From positions 1 to 17,351 of the forward strand of contig JAKBAU010000039.1 of NCBI GenBank assembly GCA_021808875.1: DNA of 17,351 nt. The letters are read 5' to 3'. The translations under genes were made by a program, and so were the position numbers. The notes below the pieces were generated by a model. It had not been told where the DNA came from. It saw only the letters and a list, made by a program, of their open reading frames with translations, and made no database searches. Position 1 is the stretch's first letter; the number at the start of each line of letters is the position of its first letter. Of the stretch, positions 1 to 6,190 are shown in pieces. This DNA comes from Pseudomonadota bacterium (GTDB lineage Bacteria > Pseudomonadota > Alphaproteobacteria > Micropepsales > Micropepsaceae).

Positions 1-41
1 AAGCCCAAGAGCCACCGTTTCAGGGCCTTGGTATCAGTGCA
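1..41. other. Short 3' flank of ctrA, no gene seen
   Basis: These bases lie downstream of the ctrA stop codon. An imperfect inverted repeat (CCAAG near 5-9 against CTTGG near 27-31) is present. Two mismatches interrupt the stem and no T-run follows in the ctrA direction, so I do not call a terminator. Confidence 0.4.
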
Positions 42-776
42 CTACGCGGCAGTCAGTGAACGTGTGCTCGCCATCACAGCAGCGTCCGGCAGGCTGCGTT
101 CAATGGTCGGCTCTCGCATGGTGTAGCCGCGCCCCCAAACGGTCCCGATAAGTCCGTCCGTGCCGGCGGCAGCCAATTTTTTTCGTAGTTTGCATATAAA
201 CACATCAATAATTTTCATTTCCGGCTCGTCCATACCGCCGTATAGATGATTTAGAAACGCCTCTTTTGTTAGAACCATGCCTTTTCTAAGTACCATCAGT
301 TCTAAGATAGCGTATTCCTTACCAGTCAGGTGAACGGTCCTGTTGTTGACAATTACCTCGCGGCTGTCCAAGTTCAGTTGCAGGGCACCGATGGTCAGCA
401 CGGGCTGGCTGAACCCCTTGCTTCGGCGCACGATGGCTTGCATCCGCGCCAATAATTCGGCGTTATCAAATGGTTTCGTAATAAAATCGTCGGCGCCGGC
501 CCCCAGGCCTTTGACCTTCGCCTGAGGCCTGGAGAGCCCTGAGAGAATAAGAACGGGAACTTCGATGCGGCCGGCGCGCATCCGGCGAACGACGTCGTAC
601 CCCTCCATGTCCGGCAGCAACAGATCCAGAACCATTATATCGTAATCGTAGTGCCGGACGAGTTCCAGGGCCTCCTCGCCGGTGTCCGCGGTGTCGACGA
701 CCGCGCCGCCGGATTTGAGCATCAGCGCGATCCCGTGGGCGGCCGTCACATCGTCTTCGACTAAAAGAACGCGCAT
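42..776 (-). CDS. ctrA: CtrA-type cell-cycle response regulator (OmpR family)
   Basis: This is a 244-residue two-component response regulator. In alphaproteobacteria CtrA is phosphorylated through the CckA-ChpT relay and controls cell-cycle and flagellar genes. The receiver domain spans about residues 1-115: the acidic pocket is E7/D8/D9, the phospho-acceptor is D51 (in MVLDLLLPD) and the conserved lysine is in FITKPF. The winged-helix DNA-binding domain spans about 125-225, with the typical [12 protein letters not shown] and [12 protein letters not shown] segments and the WGRGYTM wing. The protein ends in Ala-Ala, as Caulobacter CtrA does, where this tail is needed for ClpXP proteolysis. It is slightly longer than the Caulobacter protein because of a tail after residue 226. 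A good ribosome binding site (GGAGGG on the minus strand, 782-787) fixes the start. It diverges from fliI, which fits a role in motility control. Confidence 0.95.
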   Translation of the reverse strand: MRVLLVEDDVTAAHGIALMLKSGGAVVDTADTGEEALELVRHYDYDIMVLDLLLPDMEGYDVVRRMRAGRIEVPVLILSGLSRPQAKVKGLGAGADDFITKPFDNAELLARMQAIVRRSKGFSQPVLTIGALQLNLDSREVIVNNRTVHLTGKEYAILELMVLRKGMVLTKEAFLNHLYGGMDEPEMKIIDVFICKLRKKLAAAGTDGLIGTVWGRGYTMREPTIERSLPDAAVMASTRSLTAA

Positions 777-901
777 GGAGACCCTCCGTTACAACCCAAG
801 GTTGTGTAGTACCATCACATGGAGGGCCGATCCACTCATTTTTCATTCTTGGCCATGAATAATGCCGTCGTGGGCGTTTCTGGTCCGACGGGGGAGAGGG
901 A
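777..901. promoter_or_regulatory. Divergent ctrA/fliI control region
   Basis: This 125-bp spacer must hold the promoters of both ctrA (leftward) and fliI (rightward). It contains the ctrA ribosome binding site and, at 891-899, a G-rich ribosome binding site (GGGGAGAGG) that supports the fliI start at 902. An AATAAT at 858-863 could be a -10 box for fliI, but no good -35 box lies at the right distance. There is no TTAA in the spacer, so the standard CtrA box (TTAA-N7-TTAA) is absent. Confidence 0.6.
791..805. repeat. Perfect inverted repeat upstream of ctrA
   Basis: ACAACC at 791-796 and GGTTGT at 800-805 are exact reverse complements separated by CAA. The repeat lies 15 bp before the ctrA start codon, just upstream of its ribosome binding site. 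It could be a protein-binding site or a small hairpin in the ctrA leader. Its function is unknown. Confidence 0.5.
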
Positions 902-2269
902 ATGGTGGCGAGGTCGGTGCTCGGCCTGGGGCGGTGCGCTATCGGTGCCAGTGCAATCGAGCAGATCAGACCGGCGCGTTGGGAGGGCCGCATCACCGCG
1001 ACATCGGGTCGGATGAGTGAGATCTCTGGACTTGCTCGTCATCTTTCACTTGGCGCGAGGCTGGCGCTTCATACGCCACACGGCGTCGCGACGCTTGCGG
1101 AGATCGTCTCTCTTTATGGAGACGCGGCGGGCGCCCTGATGTTCTTTCCGTCGGATGGATTGCGGATAGGCTCCCTCGCCTCGGCCGTCGTGGACCCCCG
1201 GGGCGAGGGACTCGCGGTGTCGGACGCCTGGCTTGGCCGCGTGATCGATGCGCTAGGCCGACCAATTGATGGCGGCCCTGCGCTGCCAAGCGGGCCACGC
1301 GTGCGATCTGTGAGAACTGCGCCGCCCGAGGCGACCAGACGAGCACGCCTTGGTCGCCGAATCAGCTTGGGCGTGCGCTCCCTCGACCTGTTTACGACTT
1401 GCCGCTCCGGCCAGCGCCTTGGGTTGTTTGCCGCGGCAGGGGTCGGCAAATCCACTCTTCTCTCAATGCTAGCGCGGTCCGCGAACTGTGATGTGACGGT
1501 CATCAGTCTTGTTGGCGAAAGAGGTCGCGAGGTACGGGACTTTCTGGAAGATGATCTTGGTCATGCGGGTCTTGCTAAGTCGGTTGTCGTGGTCGCAACC
1601 TCCGACGCAAGCCCGCTCATGCGGCGTGAGGCCGCCCTGGCGGCGATGACTGTCGCGGAGCACTTTCGTGACAACGGCAAGAACGTACTCTTTCTTATGG
1701 ATAGCGTGACACGGTACTGCCATGCCCTCCGGGAGATCGCCGTGGCGGCAGGAGAAGCGCCGTTGAGTCGAGGTTATCCGCCCTCCGTGTTTGCGGAACT
1801 TCCGCGATTTCTGGAACGAGCCGGCCCCGGTGCGGAGAGTGATGGCGGTAGCGGACACATCACGGCGCTTTTCACCGTCCTCGTGGACGGCGACGACCAC
1901 AATGAACCTGTGGCGGACAGCATGCGGGGGCTCCTGGACGGCCACGTTGTTCTCGACCGCAGGATCGCGGAACACGGGCGATTCCCAGCGGTGGATGTAG
2001 GGCGCTCGCTGTCGAGAACCGTGCCCGGCTGCAACGACGCTGTTGAAAATGCGATGACTTCGCGGGCTCGCAGCATATTGACGACATATGCCGATGCGGT
2101 CGAAATCGTGCGCTTGGGCGCCTATCATGCGGGCACCGATGCTCGGGTCGATGAATCGTTGATCTTGGCGCCACGACTCGAGCAGTTGCTGTGCCAGGGG
2201 CGCGACGAGCGGTCGGAATTGGCCGAGTCATTTGCGCGATTAAGACTGGTGTTGGATTCAGCGAGGTAG
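902..2269 (+). CDS. fliI: Flagellum-specific ATPase FliI
   Basis: This 455-residue protein is the ATPase of the flagellar type III export apparatus, which works at the cytoplasmic face of the basal body with FliH and FliJ. The beta-barrel N-domain is at about 28-100. The Walker A motif is AAAGVGKST (177-185), the catalytic-glutamate segment is GERGREVRDF (205-214) and Walker B ends at D267 in LFLMDSVTRY. The family block DGDDHNEPVADSMRGLLDGH lies at 329-348. Length matches the family. An internal ATG at 1014 would remove the start of the N-domain (GRITATSG), and a purine-rich ribosome binding site precedes 902, so I keep 902. A virulence-type SctN is the main alternative. The neighbouring ctrA and absence of secretion-system genes favour FliI. 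It probably forms an operon with the next gene, which starts 3 bp after its stop. Confidence 0.93.
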   Translation: MVARSVLGLGRCAIGASAIEQIRPARWEGRITATSGRMSEISGLARHLSLGARLALHTPHGVATLAEIVSLYGDAAGALMFFPSDGLRIGSLASAVVDPRGEGLAVSDAWLGRVIDALGRPIDGGPALPSGPRVRSVRTAPPEATRRARLGRRISLGVRSLDLFTTCRSGQRLGLFAAAGVGKSTLLSMLARSANCDVTVISLVGERGREVRDFLEDDLGHAGLAKSVVVVATSDASPLMRREAALAAMTVAEHFRDNGKNVLFLMDSVTRYCHALREIAVAAGEAPLSRGYPPSVFAELPRFLERAGPGAESDGGSGHITALFTVLVDGDDHNEPVADSMRGLLDGHVVLDRRIAEHGRFPAVDVGRSLSRTVPGCNDAVENAMTSRARSILTTYADAVEIVRLGAYHAGTDARVDESLILAPRLEQLLCQGRDERSELAESFARLRLVLDSAR

Positions 2270-2272
2270 CCT

Positions 2273-2725
2273 ATGGCTAAGCGTTCCCTTGAAACTGTAT
2301 TGGCGGTGCGTCGAGCGTCGGTCAACGACGCAAGAACGGCTATTGCAAGTGCTATCTTGAACGAAGCCGCTGCCGCTGCCGATGAGAAGCAGATTGCAAC
2401 GACGATCCAGGCCGAACTCGATGCCGTTTCCGCCCCGGACGCGGACGACGCCGCGGTGGAAGCTATCGGCTCTTGGTTGTCGCAAGCTCGCCTTCGGCAA
2501 GCCGCGGCCCGGGATCGGCGTCAGACCGCCGAGGCCATGACGGCCCGGGCGCGGGCCGCCTTGGCGGCGGCGCTGACTGCCGAGGAAGTCGTCTGCAGCA
2601 TGATCGCGGCCGAACAGGCGCGGGCAAGGGCCGACAACGACCGCCGCGCCCAGGCTGACCTTGATGAGCAGGCGCTCGCGCGCGCCCAGTGCGCCGAAAT
2701 CTCGCTGCAGCGCCGGAGGACTTGA
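2273..2725 (+). CDS. FliJ-like small helical protein
   Basis: This is a 150-residue, alanine-, arginine- and glutamate-rich protein with almost no glycine or proline, predicted by eye to be a long two-helix coiled coil. It starts 3 bp after the fliI stop, so translation is probably coupled. Position, size (FliJ proteins are about 140-150 residues) and composition point to FliJ, the stalk-like export chaperone that interacts with FliI and FlhA. FliJ sequences diverge widely and no diagnostic motif is visible, so the identity rests mainly on context. The N-terminal SLETVLAVRR resembles the usual start of FliJ proteins (a short basic helix with a leucine pattern). I give no gene symbol for that reason. 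Confidence 0.65.
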   Translation: MAKRSLETVLAVRRASVNDARTAIASAILNEAAAAADEKQIATTIQAELDAVSAPDADDAAVEAIGSWLSQARLRQAAARDRRQTAEAMTARARAALAAALTAEEVVCSMIAAEQARARADNDRRAQADLDEQALARAQCAEISLQRRRT

Positions 2726-2790
2726 CCCCGCTACGCAAGGCAGGTCACCAAGGGCTACGATCTTAGGAGACCGCCGATCGCGCGCGGTCC

Positions 2791-2797
2791 GGAGGAA
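2791..2797 (+). promoter_or_regulatory. Ribosome binding site deciding the ugd start
   Basis: GGAGGAA ends directly against a possible GTG start at 2798 but lies 9 bp before the ATG at 2807. The spacing selects the ATG. A 6-bp stem (GACCGC 2769-2774, GCGGTC 2784-2789) sits immediately upstream. Confidence 0.7.
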
Positions 2798-2806
2798 GTG
2801 ACAGCC

Positions 2807-4126
2807 ATGCGGATCGCTATGATCGGCGGGGGATACGTCGGGCTCGTGTCCGCCGCGTGCTTCGCGGAGTTCGGTGTTGAGGTGGCGGTTGTAGAGACCG
2901 ATCCCGAGCGGCTTGCCGCGCTCGTCGCAGGGCGCATGCCGATATATGAACCGGGTCTGGACCAGCTGGTCTCTGATAATGTTGCCGCAAATCGTCTTAG
3001 CTTCGGTAGCGACATTGCGACAGCTGTGCGCGACGCGGAGGCAGTTTTCATCGCCGTCGGAACGCCCGCGCGGCGGGGCGATGGACACGCCGACCTTCGC
3101 TATGTTTACGCAGCCGTCGAACAGATCGCAGCGGCAATCAACGGCTACACCGTGGTTGTCACGAAATCGACAGTTCCAGTCGGAACCGGGCGCAGAATTT
3201 GCGAGATTCTGCACGAAAAATGCCCGACCATCCAGGTCGATGTCGCATCGAATCCCGAATTTCTGCGAGAAGGGAGCGCGATCTCTGACTTCATGCGGCC
3301 GGATCGTGTGGTGATCGGCACCGAAAGCGAGCGCGCGCGGGAGGTTTTGCGCCGACTGTACCGCCCACTCTATTTGATAGAGACGCCGATCGTATTTACC
3401 GGCCTCGAATCAGCAGAGTTGACCAAATATGCGGCCAATGCATTTTTGGCTATGAAGATCACTTTCATCAACGAGATCGCTGATATCAGCGAGAAAGTGG
3501 GAGCTGATGTTCACGACGTTGCTCGCGCCGTCGGGCTGGATGGACGTATCGGACGGAAATTTCTACATCCTGGGCCGGGCTTTGGCGGCTCCTGCTTCCC
3601 CAAGGATACGGTGGCGTTGATGCGAATCGCGCGGGACGCTGGTGCGCCAAGTCGGCTTGTGGAGACGCTTGTCGATGTAAACGACATCCGTAAGGCGAGC
3701 ATGGCGAACCGGATCGTCGCGGCGGCGGGAGGCAGCGTTCAGGGGAAAGTCGTGGCGGTGCTTGGCTTAACTTTCAAGCCCGAGACCGATGACATGCGCG
3801 AGGCTCCTTCACTCCTGGTTGTGCCAAAATTGGTGGATTTGGGCGCCGACGTCCGCGCGTTCGATCCTCAAGGAATGGGTCAGGCGCAGCCATTGTTGCC
3901 TCCCAGCGTTGTGTATTGCCGCAACTGGTTAGAAGCAGCTTCGGGAGCTGATGTGCTTGTTGTACTAACCGAGTGGAATGAATTTCGTGCGATATCACCA
4001 GCAAAAATTAAGGAAATCATGCGGGGGAACGTTATCGTTGATTTGCGGAATATTTTTGATCCTGACGCGATACGAATGCAGGGATTTTATTACGATAGTA
4101 TAGGGCGTCCCAAGCGCATTTTATAG
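2807..4126 (+). CDS. ugd: UDP-glucose 6-dehydrogenase
   Basis: The 439-residue enzyme oxidises UDP-glucose to UDP-glucuronate using two NAD+. The product feeds capsule, exopolysaccharide or glycan synthesis. The N-terminal Rossmann fold has the motif GGGYVGLVSAACFAEFG (7-23). Family signatures are GTP in FIAVGTPARR, TKSTVPVGTG (119-128), NPEFLREG (149-156), ELTKYAANAFLAMK (204-217, with the conserved lysine K207) and the nucleophile C263 in GGSCFPKD. The C-terminal UDP-binding domain begins near 310 (LGLTFKPETDDMREAPS). All catalytic residues are present and length is normal. A closely related UDP-sugar such as UDP-N-acetyl-mannosamine is a less likely substrate. The next gene is a glycosyltransferase fusion, which suggests the UDP-glucuronate is used locally. 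Confidence 0.93.
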   Translation: MRIAMIGGGYVGLVSAACFAEFGVEVAVVETDPERLAALVAGRMPIYEPGLDQLVSDNVAANRLSFGSDIATAVRDAEAVFIAVGTPARRGDGHADLRYVYAAVEQIAAAINGYTVVVTKSTVPVGTGRRICEILHEKCPTIQVDVASNPEFLREGSAISDFMRPDRVVIGTESERAREVLRRLYRPLYLIETPIVFTGLESAELTKYAANAFLAMKITFINEIADISEKVGADVHDVARAVGLDGRIGRKFLHPGPGFGGSCFPKDTVALMRIARDAGAPSRLVETLVDVNDIRKASMANRIVAAAGGSVQGKVVAVLGLTFKPETDDMREAPSLLVVPKLVDLGADVRAFDPQGMGQAQPLLPPSVVYCRNWLEAASGADVLVVLTEWNEFRAISPAKIKEIMRGNVIVDLRNIFDPDAIRMQGFYYDSIGRPKRIL

Positions 4127-4187
4127 GTCTGGCAATCGAGATGTATTAATATCGTGCAGCAACGTCATTTTCGAAGGAAATGCGTAT

Positions 4188-5876
4188 ATGGTTTATCCAG
4201 ACGCGCCCAACCCCGATATTCTTAGTCGAATTCCGAGTGACGCAAAAGTCGTTCTGGACGTCGGATGCTTTACGGGCGCACTTGGAGGCGAATATAAGCG
4301 GCGTAACCCTCTAGCCAAGGTGTTTGGTATCGAGAGAGATAAAACAGCTGGTGACGAGGCAAGGCGCCGGCTCGATGGTGTTTACATTACTGATTTGGAT
4401 ACAAACCAAATACCATTTGAGGCGGAGTTATCAGAGGGTAGCATTGATTGTTTGATATATGGAGATATTTTGGAGCATGTGAGGGATCCGGCGAGTGTCC
4501 TTAGGCGACACGTCGATTTTCTTGCGCCTGATGGGATTGTTATTATTTGCTGCCCCAATTTGGAGCATTGGAGCTTTGCTGCTCGTCTTCTGCGGGGTGT
4601 TTGGGATTACGAAGATCAGGGCCTCCTCGATAAGACCCATTTAAGGTGGTTCACGAAGAATACCATGCGGAGGATGCTGCGAAGCATAAATCTGGTTCCA
4701 ATTGATGACATGCCTCGTGTATTCGATGCTGACGAATGCGAGGAATTTGTGAACTCGATAGCGCCCGGGACGGAGAGGCTGGGGATCGATACAAAGGCTT
4801 ATCAACAACGATCATTGCCCCTACAGCACGTCTGGAGGGCCTGCCGCGTAGACGTTACCGAAAGGCTCACGGTGGTCTCCACCATGCTCAGCCCTGTCGG
4901 TGGGGTAAGTGAAGTTCGCGTAAGTGAGCCTATGGAGGCGCTGAAATCAGATAGCCGACTTTCCACGTCTGTCATCATGAATTCCGACGATGTTCCATTG
5001 GATGTGGAAGGGCCGAAGGTTTTTATCTTTCACAGACCAGTGCTGGCCGGGGCGACTGGCTTGGAAAGAATTAAGGCGTTGATATCACAAGGCTGGGTCG
5101 TGGTATGTGAATTTGATGACCATCCTGACTACATTCCCGTTTTGCAACGCCAGGATGTTTTGAACTTCCGGGGTGTACATGCCATTCAGACTACGACGAC
5201 AGGGCTCGCAGATATATTCCGAAAGCAAAATCCGGAAACCGCAATATTCGAGAATGCGATTTCAGCGCTTCCAATAGCCCAGAACTTTCAAAACGTTGAT
5301 AGAATATCGCTGTTGTTTGCTGGAATCAATCGCGAAGGCGATTGGCGCCCTTATGTCGAATCCCTGAACGCATTGTCTCGACGATTTGATGGTAGACTAA
5401 ATTACGAAATCGTTAGTGACCGACTTTTATTTGACGCGCTCGAGACGAATCACAAGACTTTTACTCCCCTTTGCGATTACCCAACTTATCGGAACATACT
5501 TTCGCGGTGCGAAATTTCGTTTATGCCGCTATCGGATACGCCGTTCAATCGCTGTAAATCCGACCTGAAGTATATCGAAGCGGCCGCATACCGGGTCGCA
5601 GCTTTGGCCAGCCCCGTCGGCTACGAACATTGCATCGACGATGGTGAAAGCGGGATCCTCTTCCGCACACCGATTGAATTCGAACGCTGTCTTTCCATTC
5701 TTGTTGCCAATCCCGATTTTGCGCGAAAAATCGGAGACGGGGGGCGTCGCTATGTCGAGCGAAGCCGCATGCTCTCCTACCAAGTTAGGCGACGAGCCGA
5801 TTGGTATCTCTCTTTGTGGGCGCGCCGCGAGGCTCTGACTCGGTCCCTGTTGGCTCGAGTACCAGGGCTGGGATAG
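4188..5876 (+). CDS. Fused SAM methyltransferase-glycosyltransferase
   Basis: This 562-residue protein joins two enzymes. Residues about 10-220 form a class I methyltransferase: SAM-binding motif VVLDVGCFTG (21-30), an acidic residue at the end of strand 2 (GIERD, 47-51), and the post-motif DILEHVRDP (93-101) typical of Methyltransf_11/23 proteins. Residues about 225-550 look like a GT-B glycosyltransferase. The C-terminal half holds FNRCKSDLKYIEAAAYRVA (453-471), SPVGYEHCIDDGESGILF (475-492) and a closing helix after LVANPDFARKIGDGGRRYV, the family 1/4 layout. No signal peptide or membrane helix is visible. The start has a ribosome binding site GAAGGAAA (4173-4180). The gene is clearly more AT-rich than its neighbours, which hints at a separate origin. 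A role in glycan synthesis on flagellum or envelope is inferred. Acceptor and sugar donor are unknown. Confidence 0.8.
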   Translation: MVYPDAPNPDILSRIPSDAKVVLDVGCFTGALGGEYKRRNPLAKVFGIERDKTAGDEARRRLDGVYITDLDTNQIPFEAELSEGSIDCLIYGDILEHVRDPASVLRRHVDFLAPDGIVIICCPNLEHWSFAARLLRGVWDYEDQGLLDKTHLRWFTKNTMRRMLRSINLVPIDDMPRVFDADECEEFVNSIAPGTERLGIDTKAYQQRSLPLQHVWRACRVDVTERLTVVSTMLSPVGGVSEVRVSEPMEALKSDSRLSTSVIMNSDDVPLDVEGPKVFIFHRPVLAGATGLERIKALISQGWVVVCEFDDHPDYIPVLQRQDVLNFRGVHAIQTTTTGLADIFRKQNPETAIFENAISALPIAQNFQNVDRISLLFAGINREGDWRPYVESLNALSRRFDGRLNYEIVSDRLLFDALETNHKTFTPLCDYPTYRNILSRCEISFMPLSDTPFNRCKSDLKYIEAAAYRVAALASPVGYEHCIDDGESGILFRTPIEFERCLSILVANPDFARKIGDGGRRYVERSRMLSYQVRRRADWYLSLWARREALTRSLLARVPGLG

Positions 5877-6051
5877 CGCAAATTTTCGGGAGTATCCGTG
5901 CTCGTCGTAGAAAATTCGAGCGGGTAACGGTGTCCTTGGAGGCGGCCATCGGATCGGCTGCAAGCCATGCTTACCTCAGTTTCTCAAATACGACTCCCCA
6001 ATAGCTGACATGGTGCGGCCAGTGCCGCTTCGCCCCGTGTTGTTATGCGGA

Positions 6052-6081
6052 TCGACCGCGCGTCACTCCGGGCGCTATAAA
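6052..6081 (+). promoter_or_regulatory. Candidate promoter of the beta-oxidation operon
   Basis: TCGACC (6052-6057, 4 of 6 to the -35 consensus) and TATAAA (6076-6081, 5 of 6 to the -10 consensus) are 18 bp apart. Transcription would start near 6088 and give a leader of about 100 nt. A short stem GGGC/GCCC (6070-6073, 6082-6085) overlaps the -10 box. Confidence 0.4.
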
Positions 6082-6142
6082 GCCCTAAAAATGTGGCGTT
6101 TGCGGCCCAGACGGGAGCCTGTGAACGTCCCGCGCCTGGTGT

Positions 6143-6165
6143 TTGCCGCCGCTGGCGGTGGGCAA
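6143..6165 (+). other. Stem-loop in the leader of the operon
   Basis: TTGCC at 6143-6147 pairs with GGCAA at 6161-6165, and GCCG at 6148-6151 pairs with CGGT at 6156-6159 (one G-U pair, one bulged G at 6160). The loop is CTGG. The hairpin ends 11 nt before the ribosome binding site GGGAGGAG (6177-6184). It may affect translation of the first gene, but no known riboswitch fold is recognised. Confidence 0.45.
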
Positions 6166-6190
6166 CAGCGCGGCCTGGGAGGAGATAATC

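Larger units (their letters stand above)
5877..6190. other. 314-bp spacer with leader of the beta-oxidation operon
   Basis: I see no convincing gene here; the short open frames have neither ribosome binding sites nor family motifs. The left part (to about 5950) keeps the lower GC of the preceding gene and includes a long-loop inverted repeat AATTTTC (5881-5887) / GAAAATT (around 5911-5917). The right part holds a candidate promoter, a leader hairpin and the ribosome binding site of the next operon, listed separately. Confidence 0.6.

Noticed and set aside
5..31. Terminator hairpin after ctrA
   Set aside because: The stem has two adjacent mismatches and no T-run follows on the minus strand.
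850..866. Sigma-54-like promoter (TTGGC...ATGC) before fliI
   Set aside because: The GG and GC doublets are 11 bp apart instead of the required 10 and the -12 element lacks TTGC.
902..2269. Type III secretion (virulence) ATPase
   Set aside because: No secretion-system genes accompany it; the neighbours are ctrA and a FliJ-like gene, which fits a flagellar locus.
4144..4151. TATTAATA as a CtrA box before the glycosyltransferase fusion
   Set aside because: Only one TTAA is present; no second TTAA occurs 7 bp away on either side.
5881..5917. AATTTTC/GAAAATT repeat as a terminator for the fusion gene
   Set aside because: The stem is AT-only apart from one pair, the loop is more than 20 nt and there is no T-run after it.
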